From positions 1 through 64,000 of the forward strand of contig JAFAGI010000019.1 in NCBI GenBank assembly GCA_023422835.1: DNA of 64,000 nucleotides, in the 5' to 3' direction. Both the position numbers and the translations under genes were made by a program. Source of the DNA: Bacteroidota bacterium. Lineage in GTDB: Bacteria; Bacteroidota; Bacteroidia; Chitinophagales; Chitinophagaceae. Positions 9,163 to 17,014 of the stretch are shown here, piece after piece. The notes under the pieces are model-generated. The model was not told the DNA's origin, ran no database searches, and saw only the letters and a program-made list of their open reading frames with translations. How positions within the stretch are numbered: position 1 is the first letter of the stretch; each line of letters starts with the position of its first letter.

Positions 9163-10422
9163 ATGGATTTGCTCATTAAGAACGCGCATATTGTTGATGA
9201 TAACGCTTCACACAACAATAAAAAAACAGACATTTTAATTGAAAACGGCATTATTACGGCAATAGAAAATGATATTTCAAAAAATGATATTGAATGTTTT
9301 CATGCGCAAAACACATTTGTTTCTCCAGGCTGGATGGAGATATTTTCTGATTTTGCAGATCCCGGCTTTGAACATAAAGAAACCATTACAACCGGTGCAC
9401 TTGCCGCCGTACACGGAGGCTTTACCAAAGTGCTTATTCTACCCAACACATCTCCTTCGGTACAGAATAAAGCTTCGGTGGAATATGTGGTGAACAAAGC
9501 AAACAATGCAGCGGCAGACATCATTCCACTGGGTGCCGTTAGCCGTGAACTGGAAGGAAAAGACCTGGCTGAAATGTACGATATGGCTGCCTCAGGAAGC
9601 ACCGCGTTTTCCGACGGCAAAAAAACAATACAGTCTCCGGGATTGCTGGTAAAAGCCTTACAATATATTAAAACCATCAATGGCCTCATCATTACACAGC
9701 CCGTAGAATCTACCTTTGGCAGCAACGGCTTAATGAACGAAGGCATCGTATCCACCCAACTGGGCCTCCCCGGAATGCCTGCGGTGGCCGAGCATATTAT
9801 GATCATGCGCGATATTGAACTACTGCGGTATACAAACAGCAGGCTGCACATCACCGGTATATCAACTGCTAAAAGTGTGGAGCTTATCAGCAATGCAAAA
9901 AAAGAAGGCCTCAACATCACGTGCAGTGTTACGCCCTATCATCTGCTGCTCTGTGATGAAGACCTTACAAGTTATGACACCAACCTGAAACTCAACACGC
10001 CACTAAGAAACCGCAGCGACCGCGATGCGTTGAGAGATGCAGTAAGCAATGGCCAGATCGATTCAATTGCCGTACATCATTTCCCCCAGCATCTGGATGA
10101 TAAAGATTGCGAATTTGAATACGCCAAAAACGGCATGATCGGTTTACAAACCGCATATCCGGTTGTAAAGACCGCCATACCTAAACTTACTCCATTGCAA
10201 ATTGCAAGGCTTTTCTCCCTAAACAACCGAGCCATCTTTGGGCTGCCCACAACAATTAAAAAAGGCCAGCCGGCAGAGCTTACCGTGTTTTCTACAGAAA
10301 AAACATTTATATTTACGAAAGAAATAAACAAGAGCAAATCTATCAACTCTCCTTTTTTTGGCAAGGAGCTGAAAGGCAGAGTAGAAGCAGTATTTGCAAA
10401 GAATAATTTTTATAAAAATTAA
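9163..10422 (+). CDS. Dihydroorotase-like protein lacking metal ligands (pseudo-DHOase)
   Basis: 419 residues, collinear with type I dihydroorotase (amidohydrolase superfamily): PGW...PGFEHKET at 55-74, LPNT at 93-96, a LHITGIST strand at 228-235, VTPYHLLL at 256-263, a C-terminal AELTVF region. The zinc ligands are gone: the HxH pair is Phe61/Asp63, the third histidine is about Gln179, the fourth about Gly232, and the catalytic aspartate of the TDHAPH motif is His305 in AVHHFPQH. Asp151 (FSDG) may remain. Hydrolysis of dihydroorotate is therefore unlikely. Catalytically dead DHOases that support aspartate transcarbamoylase assembly are known in Pseudomonas, but no pyrB is in this window. It heads a tight operon with DUF4199, GT2 and aminotransferase genes. 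Automatic pipelines will probably call it pyrC. Confidence 0.85.
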   Translation: MDLLIKNAHIVDDNASHNNKKTDILIENGIITAIENDISKNDIECFHAQNTFVSPGWMEIFSDFADPGFEHKETITTGALAAVHGGFTKVLILPNTSPSVQNKASVEYVVNKANNAAADIIPLGAVSRELEGKDLAEMYDMAASGSTAFSDGKKTIQSPGLLVKALQYIKTINGLIITQPVESTFGSNGLMNEGIVSTQLGLPGMPAVAEHIMIMRDIELLRYTNSRLHITGISTAKSVELISNAKKEGLNITCSVTPYHLLLCDEDLTSYDTNLKLNTPLRNRSDRDALRDAVSNGQIDSIAVHHFPQHLDDKDCEFEYAKNGMIGLQTAYPVVKTAIPKLTPLQIARLFSLNNRAIFGLPTTIKKGQPAELTVFSTEKTFIFTKEINKSKSINSPFFGKELKGRVEAVFAKNNFYKN

Positions 10423-10433
10423 ATTTCTTTGCG

Positions 10434-10946
10434 ATGAATAAAAGATCAGGAACGCATATCAGAGACGGTGCGCTGCTTGCAGTTTTTTTGATTGTACTCG
10501 CCGTCATATATCACCTTACAGGGGTTTACGGCAATAATTATTTAAGCTATCTTATTTACCCGCTTATAGTAATTGCGGTGATATTTTTTTGTTTCAATTA
10601 TGCAAAACGCACAGGCAATGCGCGTTTCAGTGATGTATTCGGCTACGGCTTTAAAGCTATTTGCGTTACAGCGCTGATCATGGTGTCCTGGAATATCCTA
10701 GCTTCCCAGGTAATTTTCCCTGAACACACCACCAGGCTCATTGCAGAGCGACAGAAAGAATTAATTGAAGTAGGCGTACCCAGAGAAGAAGTGGAACAGC
10801 AATTCAGTTTCTCTAAAAAATATTTTAATGTACTTACTATAAGCTCTACCCTGTTTATGTATGCAATATCGGGTATAGTAGGTGCATTGCTTGCAGCATC
10901 TTTAGTAAAAAAAAACAATGCATACGACCAAACAAAAATTAAATAG
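10434..10946 (+). CDS. DUF4199-type membrane protein
   Basis: 170 residues with four predicted membrane helices (about 12-31, 36-54, 72-91 and 135-158) separated by a charged periplasmic or cytoplasmic loop (residues about 95-130, rich in Glu and Arg). Layout and sequence fit the DUF4199 family, common in Bacteroidota and without known function. It starts 11 bases after the dihydroorotase-like gene and ends 6 bases before the glycosyltransferase gene, so the three are almost certainly co-transcribed. The neighbours suggest a role at the inner membrane in envelope glycan or lipid metabolism, which is inference only. Confidence 0.8.
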   Translation: MNKRSGTHIRDGALLAVFLIVLAVIYHLTGVYGNNYLSYLIYPLIVIAVIFFCFNYAKRTGNARFSDVFGYGFKAICVTALIMVSWNILASQVIFPEHTTRLIAERQKELIEVGVPREEVEQQFSFSKKYFNVLTISSTLFMYAISGIVGALLAASLVKKNNAYDQTKIK

Positions 10947-10952
10947 ATATTT

Positions 10953-11894
10953 ATGGATATTACAGTAGTTGTTCCCTTGTTTAATGAAGAAGAATCTTTG
11001 CCAGAGCTGAGCGACTGGATCACACGCGTGATGAAAGAGAATAATTTTACTTATGAAGTAATAATGATCGACGATGGAAGTACCGATACAAGCTGGGAGA
11101 TCATCCAGCACATCTCGAAAATAAATACCAATTTTAAAGGCATAAAATTCCAGCGTAATTATGGAAAATCTGCCGCGCTCAATGAAGGCTTCAAAGCGGC
11201 AAAAGGCGATGTGGTAATTACCATGGATGCCGATATGCAGGACAGTCCCGACGAAATACCGGGTTTAAGAGATATGATCATCAATGGCGGATACGATGTA
11301 GTGAGCGGATGGAAAAAAAAGCGTTACGACAATAAGCTTACTAAAAACCTGCCTTCCAAATTATTCAATGCTGTTGCCAGGAAAAGTTCTAAAATACAAC
11401 TGCATGATTTTAACTGCGGGCTGAAAGCATACAGAAATAAAGTAGTTAAAAGCATTGAGGTGTTCGGGGAAATGCACCGCTACATCCCTGTGCTGGCCAA
11501 ATGGGCAGGCTTTAGGAAAATAGGCGAAAAGGTTGTGGAGCATCGCCCCAGGAAATATGGCGTTACCAAATTCGGGCTTAACCGTTTTGTCAATGGTTTT
11601 CTGGATTTGTTTACCATCAGTTTTATCAGTAAATTCGGTAAGCGGCCCATGCATTTTTTCGGGTTGTACGGCACTTTGTTTTTTATAATCGGTTTGCTCA
11701 TCATATTTTTCCTGATCGTGCAAAAGCTTGTATTGCCGCACTTCTGGCTTACCAATAGTCCTGCTTTTTATATTTCACTCACGGTCATGATCATTGGTAT
11801 GCAGTTGTTCCTTGCAGGCTTTGTAGGAGAACTGGTTACAAGGAATGCTTCGGAAAGGAATGTTTATTTAATAGAAGAAAAAATCGGCGTTTAA
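10953..11894 (+). CDS. Membrane-anchored family 2 glycosyltransferase
   Basis: 313 residues. The N-terminal GT-A domain has the start motif VVPLFNEEESLPEL (about 5-18), MIDDGSTD (31-38) and the metal/nucleotide-sugar DxD region MDADMQDSPDE (about 91-101). Two C-terminal membrane helices (about 232-256 and 268-292) resemble DPM1/GtrB polyprenyl-phosphate sugar transferases. It likely loads a hexose from a nucleotide donor onto undecaprenyl phosphate at the cytoplasmic face. The sugar is unknown. It is the third gene of a four-gene operon, 6 bases after the DUF4199 gene and 10 bases before the aminotransferase. Confidence 0.92.
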   Translation: MDITVVVPLFNEEESLPELSDWITRVMKENNFTYEVIMIDDGSTDTSWEIIQHISKINTNFKGIKFQRNYGKSAALNEGFKAAKGDVVITMDADMQDSPDEIPGLRDMIINGGYDVVSGWKKKRYDNKLTKNLPSKLFNAVARKSSKIQLHDFNCGLKAYRNKVVKSIEVFGEMHRYIPVLAKWAGFRKIGEKVVEHRPRKYGVTKFGLNRFVNGFLDLFTISFISKFGKRPMHFFGLYGTLFFIIGLLIIFFLIVQKLVLPHFWLTNSPAFYISLTVMIIGMQLFLAGFVGELVTRNASERNVYLIEEKIGV

Positions 11895-11904
11895 AACAAA
11901 TACT

Positions 11905-13095
11905 ATGTCGTTAACCATTAGCAAAAGAGGCGGGCAAATGCCTGAATCCCCGATCAGGAAACTGGTACCTTATGCCGAAGCTGCCAAAGCACGCGGTATT
12001 CAGGTATTCCACCTGAATATCGGCCAGCCGGATATAGAAACCCCGGAAGCTGCCATTCAGGCTGTAAAGAATTACTCTTCAAAGATCGTGGAATACTCAC
12101 ACAGTGCAGGCAATGAATCTTACAGGAGAAAACTGGCTGAAAATTATAAACGTGCAGGCATTGATGTAGATTATACAGACATCATTATTACCACGGGCGG
12201 TTCAGAAGCTATTATCTTCGGCTTTATGGCCTGTTGCGATGTAGGCGATGAGATCATTATCCCCGAACCGCTCTATGCTAACTACAACAGCTTTGCAATC
12301 GAAGGCGGTATCAGTATTATACCGGTTGCCTCTTCCATAGTTAATGGTTTTGCACTGCCGCCTGTGGCTGATTTTGAAAAACTGATCACACCCAGGACCA
12401 AAGCGATTGTCATTTGTAATCCAAATAATCCCACGGGTTACCTGTACAGCCGCGAAGAAATGGAAACCCTAAAGGAAATAATTTTAAAGCACAACCTGTA
12501 CCTGTTTTCAGATGAAGCCTACAGAGAGTTTTGTTACGACGGCGACCACTTCAGCGCCATGAACCTCAAGTGTGCGGAAAACAACGTAGTGCTGGTAGAT
12601 ACTATCAGTAAGCGCTACAGTGCATGCGGCGCACGCATTGGCGCATTGGTCACTAAAAACAAAGAACTATATAATACGGTAATGAAATTTGCACAGGCAC
12701 GCCTTAGCCCGCCCACTTTCGGACAGGTATTGGGCGAAGCAGCGACAGAACTGCCTGCAGATTATTTTGAAGCAACCAAAGAGGAATACCGCAAACGCCG
12801 TGACACGCTGGTATCACGCTTACAGAAAATGGAAGGCGTTCTATGCCCTACTCCTGGCGGTGCTTTTTATGCAATGGCTAAACTGCCTATTGAGGATGCT
12901 GAAGATTTTTGCCAGTGGCTGCTGGAAAGTTTCTCGCACAATGGAAAAACCGTGATGATAGCGCCGGCCCCCGGCTTCTATGCTACCAGGGGTTTGGGAA
13001 GAAACGAAGTGCGCCTTGCCTACGTATTAAATTCAGATAGTATAAACGAGGCAATGGACGTTTTAGAGGAAGCACTAAAAGTCTACAAAAGGTAA
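11905..13095 (+). CDS. PLP-dependent class I aminotransferase
   Basis: 396 residues of fold-type I. Visible motifs are the substrate-side NIGQPDIETP (about 36-45), CNPNNPTGYLYS (about 172-183), the PLP-contacting DEAYREF (about 207-213), the Schiff-base lysine in DTISKRYSACGARIG (Lys near 236) and the carboxylate-binding arginine in EVRLAYV (about 372-378). It resembles AspC/AatA-type enzymes, but the donor and acceptor cannot be fixed from sequence. It closes the operon with the dihydroorotase-like, DUF4199 and glycosyltransferase genes. The link to those neighbours is unclear and may only be shared transcription. Confidence 0.92.
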   Translation: MSLTISKRGGQMPESPIRKLVPYAEAAKARGIQVFHLNIGQPDIETPEAAIQAVKNYSSKIVEYSHSAGNESYRRKLAENYKRAGIDVDYTDIIITTGGSEAIIFGFMACCDVGDEIIIPEPLYANYNSFAIEGGISIIPVASSIVNGFALPPVADFEKLITPRTKAIVICNPNNPTGYLYSREEMETLKEIILKHNLYLFSDEAYREFCYDGDHFSAMNLKCAENNVVLVDTISKRYSACGARIGALVTKNKELYNTVMKFAQARLSPPTFGQVLGEAATELPADYFEATKEEYRKRRDTLVSRLQKMEGVLCPTPGGAFYAMAKLPIEDAEDFCQWLLESFSHNGKTVMIAPAPGFYATRGLGRNEVRLAYVLNSDSINEAMDVLEEALKVYKR

Positions 13096-13115
13096 AGACA
13101 AAAACATTAGATTTT

Positions 13116-13146
13116 TTTGTTTATTTCAATCACATCTTTATCTTTG
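13116..13146 (+). promoter_or_regulatory. Promoter of the candidate small RNA
   Basis: TTTG at 13116-13119, a 19-base spacer, and TATCTTTG at 13139-13146 form a complete Bacteroidota housekeeping promoter. The predicted start is near 13153. It lies just after the aminotransferase stop codon and is followed by no obvious protein gene. Confidence 0.8.
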
Positions 13147-13152
13147 TACTTG

Positions 13153-13270
13153 AGGGCTGTGCAAAACGAGGCAGAGTGCCTGGTTCACAAACATTTATTT
13201 AACTCTTTTTTCATATGGCAAGCAATCGAAGACGGTCTGTAGTTTCCACTACGGGCCTTTTTTTTATCAA
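13153..13270 (+). ncRNA. Candidate small RNA of about 118 nt
   Basis: A consensus promoter at 13116-13146 and a strong intrinsic terminator at 13232-13268 bracket a short stretch with no normal-sized reading frame. The body has a GC-richer 5' part (GAGGGCTGTGC ... GAGGCAGAGTGCC) and an AT-rich single-stranded middle. I do not recognise it as 6S, tmRNA, SRP RNA or a riboswitch. A 25-codon frame (13215-13292, M-A-S-N-R-R-R start) runs through the terminator, so a leader peptide or attenuator is the alternative reading. Confidence 0.6.
13232..13268 (+). terminator. Terminator of the candidate small RNA
   Basis: A 9-bp stem (GGTCTGTAG / CTACGGGCC, with two or three G-T pairs) around a 6-base loop is followed directly by eight T residues. 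It belongs to the plus strand and stops transcription before the separate tRNA-Met promoter. Confidence 0.85.
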
Positions 13271-13287
13271 AAATCCTGGTGTTATTT

Positions 13288-13318
13288 TTTGATCATTTAA
13301 AAAATAGAATTACTTTTG
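13288..13318 (+). promoter_or_regulatory. Promoter of tRNA-Met
   Basis: TTTG at 13288-13291, exactly 19 bases, then TACTTTTG at 13311-13318: a full match to the Bacteroidota -33/-7 consensus. The predicted start near 13325 leaves a 5' leader of about 74 nt to be removed by RNase P. Confidence 0.75.
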
Positions 13319-13398
13319 CAGCCCTTGCAATATCGGTGATAATCATTTATACAGCGTGATTTAGGAGATGAGCAAGTGTATAAGTTCTCAATTTTTTT

Positions 13399-13472
13399 GG
13401 CGGGGTAGCTCAGATGGTTAGAGCGCAGGATTCATAACCCTGAGGTCACGGGTTCAACTCCCGTCTCCGCTA
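13399..13472 (+). tRNA. tRNA-Met (CAT)
   Basis: A 74-nt cloverleaf: acceptor GGCGGGG / CTCCGCT with G-T pairs, D arm GCTC...GAGC, anticodon stem CAGGA / CCCTG with loop TTCATAA (anticodon CAT), T arm ACGGG-TTCAACT-CCCGT, discriminator A. No CCA is encoded. The absence of initiator-tRNA features in the anticodon stem points to elongator Met. A lysidine-modified Ile2 tRNA cannot be fully excluded. Confidence 0.92.
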
Positions 13473-13475
13473 CAG

Positions 13476-13502
13476 AAGGATGTCGAAAGGCATCCTTTTT
13501 TA
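13476..13502 (+). terminator. Terminator of tRNA-Met
   Basis: A perfect 7-bp stem (AAGGATG 13476-13482 / CATCCTT 13491-13497) with an 8-base loop and a T run, starting 4 bases after the tRNA. Confidence 0.85.
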
Positions 13503-13521
13503 TTAGAGGCTGTTAAGTAAC

Positions 13522-13550
13522 AAGCCCGCTATTTTCTAAATAGCAGGCCT
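13522..13550 (-). terminator. Probable terminator of ppc
   Basis: On the minus strand a hairpin (CCTGCTATTT / AAATAGCGGG with a 3-base loop) follows the ppc stop by about 35 bases. The T tract after it is weak (TTGTT), so this is a moderate call. Confidence 0.55.
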
Positions 13551-13585
13551 GCAATGCTGTAACAATATAATCCGGGCTAATGCCT

Positions 13586-16162
13586 CTACGCCGAATTTCT
13601 TCCCGCGTTAATAATGCCGAAAGAGCAGCGCATGATCATTTTTTCATAAGTAGACTTGAAGTCCGAATCGCTGTGCCTGGCATTGATCTCGCTGACCTTA
13701 TGCATAGCGTACTGCTGTATGGTGAGCAATGGCAATACAATTCTTTCGCGCATCTGGATAGACATTTTTTCCACCGGGTATTTTTCCATCAGTTCTGATT
13801 CGCCGGCCAGCTTTAATACCATCTTTTCTGTAAGCAGGAACTCTTCGTGAACCATTTCCCATACTTCCCCGTACACCGGATGTTTAGACTGGTGGCGTGT
13901 GATAGGAAAAAAACATTTCTGCATAGACATCTGGCTGTTGTCCATCAGAGCGCGGAAAAACAATGAACTGCTATACAAAGCTTTCAACTCCTTCCATTTT
14001 CCTTTTTTCTCCAATACACTTAAAGCAGTGCCAAGGCCGTAATAGCCGGTAACGTTTTGCTTTATCTGGCTCCAGGAGCCGACATACGGAATAGCACGCA
14101 GGTCATTCATGTTTATTTTCGAAGATGCATTGCGCTTAGCAGGCCTACTGCCAATATTGGTATCGCCGTAAAAACGCAGAGGGCTTGCATGAGACAGATA
14201 TTCCAGGAAATACGGATGCGACTTAAGCTCGGTGTATGACCGGAAGCTTTCAGTTGCCAACTCTTCAAACAATGCATTTTCTTTTTCAGTAAATGCTTTT
14301 ACTTTTTCATCAGATACATCATCAACTATGCCCGCGTTAATGAGCTGTTCGATATTGTAGATCGCCGAGTCTATGGTACCGAAATTAGAGCTTACGGTTT
14401 GTCCCTGTATGGTTAGCTGTATCTCTTTGTTTTCAATAGTCTCACCCATGGAGGCATAGAAACGGTGTGTTTTTCCGCCGCCGCGCGAAGGAGGGCCTCC
14501 CCTGCCGTCGAAGAATAACACATTGATATTATATTGCCTTGACAGCGCTGTAAGTTTTTCCTTTGCCTGGTAGATGCGCCAGTTCGCCATAAGGTAGCCG
14601 CCGTCTTTGGTGCCGTCTGAAAAACCAAGCATGATGGTCTGGTTATTGCCCCGCTGTGCAATATGTTTGCTGTAGACCTTATTTTCGTACAGCTGTTTCA
14701 TCACTTTCTCTGCATTCTGCAGATCCTCAATAGTTTCAAATAAAGGCACAATATCTACAGAAAGTTTATGCATATTCCAGCCGGACAATTTAAACAACGC
14801 AAATACCTCCATCATATCCAGCGCCGTCTCGCAATGGCTGATGATGTAACGGTTACAGCCTTGCTCACCATTCTCTTTCTGAATTTGTTTCACCGTTTTC
14901 ATTACCTTCAGCGTGTCTTCAAAAGTCTCATTGGGGTAAGAAAGATCCTTTTCAGCCTTCATTTTCAGCAGCGCTTCAATTTTTTTCTCTTCGCTTAAAG
15001 CATCGTAGTTCTTTGGAAGCAAGTGAAATTTCTCATTAAGGCAGCGTACCAGTTCCCTGTGTACAGAGCTGTCCTGGCGAATGTCGAGCGTAGCAAAGAA
15101 AGTACCAAATATCTGCACCCTGGCTATAAATTGATCGATCATGCTGATGTGTAAACCATTGTGATCTCTCTGAACGACATCCCGCAATTTCGTGAAGATT
15201 GCTATGAGTTCGTCTTGTGAAATATAGCTGCTGTCTTTGTTTTCAAATAAAAATCCGTAAAGAGACGCCTCCACCTCCTGCAACACGGTATCTACGTTTC
15301 TGAAAGTAAGTCTGCGCTTCATTTCCCGTACATCGCGGTAATAACAATGCATGATGGCATTTTTGAGTTTCCTGGCCACCTGCAAAGTTGTTTCTGACTT
15401 CACAAACGGGTTACCATCACGATCGCCGCCAGGCCAAAAGCCTAACCTGATTACGGGGTTTTTATCGTCTACCACATCGTTGAATAAAGTTTTTAACTGG
15501 TGCAAAATATTGCCTGCTGCGTGATAAAATACATTCTCCAGGTACCATACCAGGCTAAGCGCCTCGTTGTAAGGCGTGGGTTTTTGTTTTCTAAAAAACG
15601 GTGTTCTACCCAATTGCTTCAGGTAAGAGTTTACTTCTTCTGTATGGCCTTCTTCCAGTGCATCACTCAGGTCGTGAATAATACCAAGCACCTCTCCCGG
15701 GTAGAATTGTGTGGGATGAGCCGTAAGTACAAGCCTTACGGAAAAATCTTTTAACCGCTGGCGCAGATCCTCTTCTTTGTTGTTTTGAGAAACAATGCTT
15801 TCCAGTTGTTTTACGGTGCCGCGGCCGTTCATGTCGTTTACTTTACCGAAGGAAGCATCTTCGAGCGCATCGAACAACACTACCTGCCTTTCTGCAAATT
15901 GTATAAAACGAAACAGCAGGTCTATCTTATGCTGCTCCCTGGAGTAATGCGCATATTCACTTAAAAAAGAATCTACCAGTTCCATCGGGTTTTTGCCTTT
16001 TACATAGCCTTCTTCACAATGCAGCAGGAACAAGGAGAGCAGTACGCCCGTTTTTTCTACTTTATGAAAAGGCAGGGACGTAAACAGGCTGTTGTAAAGC
16101 TGAAAGCGTGTGCCCACCAGGTTCTTGAATTCTGTTAGCGATTTATTGTAAGTGTAATTCAT
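13586..16162 (-). CDS. ppc: Phosphoenolpyruvate carboxylase
   Basis: 858 residues. It carboxylates PEP with bicarbonate to oxaloacetate, refilling the TCA cycle. The catalytic histidine loop LTAHPTQ is at 146-152 (His149), the PEP-binding segment FWPGGDRDGNPF at about 243-254 and the glycine-rich mobile loop FFDGRGGPPSRGGG at about 548-561. The C terminus GIINAGRNSA corresponds to the family GxxAGxRNTG tail with small changes. Length is close to bacterial PEPC (about 880). Its own promoter lies at 16193-16223, separated from the peroxiredoxin operon by a terminator. Confidence 0.97.
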   Translation of the reverse strand: MNYTYNKSLTEFKNLVGTRFQLYNSLFTSLPFHKVEKTGVLLSLFLLHCEEGYVKGKNPMELVDSFLSEYAHYSREQHKIDLLFRFIQFAERQVVLFDALEDASFGKVNDMNGRGTVKQLESIVSQNNKEEDLRQRLKDFSVRLVLTAHPTQFYPGEVLGIIHDLSDALEEGHTEEVNSYLKQLGRTPFFRKQKPTPYNEALSLVWYLENVFYHAAGNILHQLKTLFNDVVDDKNPVIRLGFWPGGDRDGNPFVKSETTLQVARKLKNAIMHCYYRDVREMKRRLTFRNVDTVLQEVEASLYGFLFENKDSSYISQDELIAIFTKLRDVVQRDHNGLHISMIDQFIARVQIFGTFFATLDIRQDSSVHRELVRCLNEKFHLLPKNYDALSEEKKIEALLKMKAEKDLSYPNETFEDTLKVMKTVKQIQKENGEQGCNRYIISHCETALDMMEVFALFKLSGWNMHKLSVDIVPLFETIEDLQNAEKVMKQLYENKVYSKHIAQRGNNQTIMLGFSDGTKDGGYLMANWRIYQAKEKLTALSRQYNINVLFFDGRGGPPSRGGGKTHRFYASMGETIENKEIQLTIQGQTVSSNFGTIDSAIYNIEQLINAGIVDDVSDEKVKAFTEKENALFEELATESFRSYTELKSHPYFLEYLSHASPLRFYGDTNIGSRPAKRNASSKINMNDLRAIPYVGSWSQIKQNVTGYYGLGTALSVLEKKGKWKELKALYSSSLFFRALMDNSQMSMQKCFFPITRHQSKHPVYGEVWEMVHEEFLLTEKMVLKLAGESELMEKYPVEKMSIQMRERIVLPLLTIQQYAMHKVSEINARHSDSDFKSTYEKMIMRCSFGIINAGRNSA

Positions 16163-16192
16163 AAGTAGTTGCTATCTTGGGTTGAAACGTTG

Positions 16193-16223
16193 CAAATGTA
16201 TTATATTTTGATGTATGATCAAC
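16193..16223 (-). promoter_or_regulatory. Promoter of ppc
   Basis: On the minus strand GTTG (16223-16220), 19 bases, then TACATTTG (16200-16193), a near-perfect Bacteroidota promoter. The start would be near 16186, giving a short leader of about 24 nt. Confidence 0.7.
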
Positions 16224-16231
16224 ATATGCAA

Positions 16232-16264
16232 TAAAAAAACCGCCTGAAGAATCAGGCAGTCTTT
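16232..16264 (-). terminator. Terminator of the peroxiredoxin operon
   Basis: A stem GCCTGA / TCAGGC with a 4-base loop and a T7 run on the minus strand, 35-60 bases after the small-protein stop. The opposite strand also has a T run, so it may act in both directions. Confidence 0.85.
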
Positions 16265-16293
16265 TTTCTTATCTACAAATCCCTATGAAAAAT

Positions 16294-16542
16294 TTATTTG
16301 TCTATAGCACCTAACACTTTTTGTGCAAACGCATTCAACGCCTCTGATTCTTTTTTTCCTTCTTTCACCAGTCGATGCACTTCAATGGCGCCGAAAATGT
16401 TGGTCATTAATTCACCGGCAACATTCAGCTCTTCATCGGATACACCGCGGAAATCTGAAAATGATTCCAACACTTCTGCTGCAGCTTCCAGCTTGCCGGG
16501 TTCTATAGTCTGGTACAATTGTCTAATTATCGGTAATTTCAT
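16294..16542 (-). CDS. Small conserved helical protein (DUF6952-like)
   Basis: 82 residues, no signal peptide or cysteine, predicted all-helical and acidic (KLEAAAEVLESF, EELNVAGELM, ESEALNAFAQKVLGAIDK). It resembles a short Bacteroidota family that I recall as DUF6952, found next to thioredoxin and peroxiredoxin genes; the family number is from memory. It is third in an operon with peroxiredoxin and thioredoxin, 151 bases after the latter. Function unknown. Context suggests a partner or regulator in peroxide defence. Confidence 0.7.
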   Translation of the reverse strand: MKLPIIRQLYQTIEPGKLEAAAEVLESFSDFRGVSDEELNVAGELMTNIFGAIEVHRLVKEGKKESEALNAFAQKVLGAIDK

Positions 16543-16580
16543 TTTATATTCTAATTGTTTTTAATGAACGCAATAGCTAT

Positions 16581-16669
16581 CCGGGGGTGTGGCATAGCTG
16601 TTTTTTGTTTTCAAATATGTTTACAGCAATGATAAACAGTGATGTTATAAAACTGTGCGCTACCCCCGG
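16581..16669. repeat. Inverted repeat between thioredoxin and the small-protein gene
   Basis: CCGGGGGT at 16581-16588 and ACCCCCGG at 16662-16669 are perfect inverted arms about 73 bases apart, with partial extension (GTGGCATAGCTG against ACTGTGCGC). The arms are far GC-richer than the surroundings. It could fold in the operon mRNA and lower expression of the last gene. It does not resemble the ATGGAATAGCC repeat family. Confidence 0.45.
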
Positions 16670-16693
16670 TTCGCATACGTGCCATTCAAAAAC

Positions 16694-17002
16694 TTAGTTA
16701 AGTTCTTTGAATAAATTATGCAGGGATTCAGCCTGGTTGGTTTGCACCTGGTTTACAAGCTGGCCGTTTTTAAATGCAGCAAAGGTTGGCAGGTTGTCAA
16801 CCTTTGCAAACTTCCTGCTTTCGGGAAATTTTTCTGCATCTACGTATACGAAAGCAACATCGCTATTTTCAGATGCAAGTTTTTTAAATTTCGGCTTCAT
16901 GATACGGCAGTTGCCACACCAGGTAGCGCCATACTGAACCATTACTTTTTGCTGCCCGTTTATAATGCTGTCAAGTTTATCTTCGGTCAATTCCTGGAAC
17001 AT
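16694..17002 (-). CDS. Thioredoxin-family protein
   Basis: 102 residues with the redox motif WCGNC (Cys29, Cys32) in a full thioredoxin fold, cis-proline in DNLPTFAAF, and no signal peptide, so cytoplasmic. The CGNC pair differs from the CGPC of TrxA and suggests a dedicated partner. The gene follows the peroxiredoxin by 12 bases, so the likely role is to reduce the oxidised peroxiredoxin. Confidence 0.92.
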   Translation of the reverse strand: MFQELTEDKLDSIINGQQKVMVQYGATWCGNCRIMKPKFKKLASENSDVAFVYVDAEKFPESRKFAKVDNLPTFAAFKNGQLVNQVQTNQAESLHNLFKELN

Positions 17003-17014
17003 ACTATTAAATTT

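Noticed and set aside
9300-9920. 206-residue frame on the minus strand
   Set aside because: Shadow of the dihydroorotase-like gene. No family resemblance.
13153-13270. 6S RNA or a known riboswitch
   Set aside because: Too short for 6S RNA and without its long interrupted stem. No protein gene follows that a riboswitch could control; the next gene is a tRNA with its own promoter.
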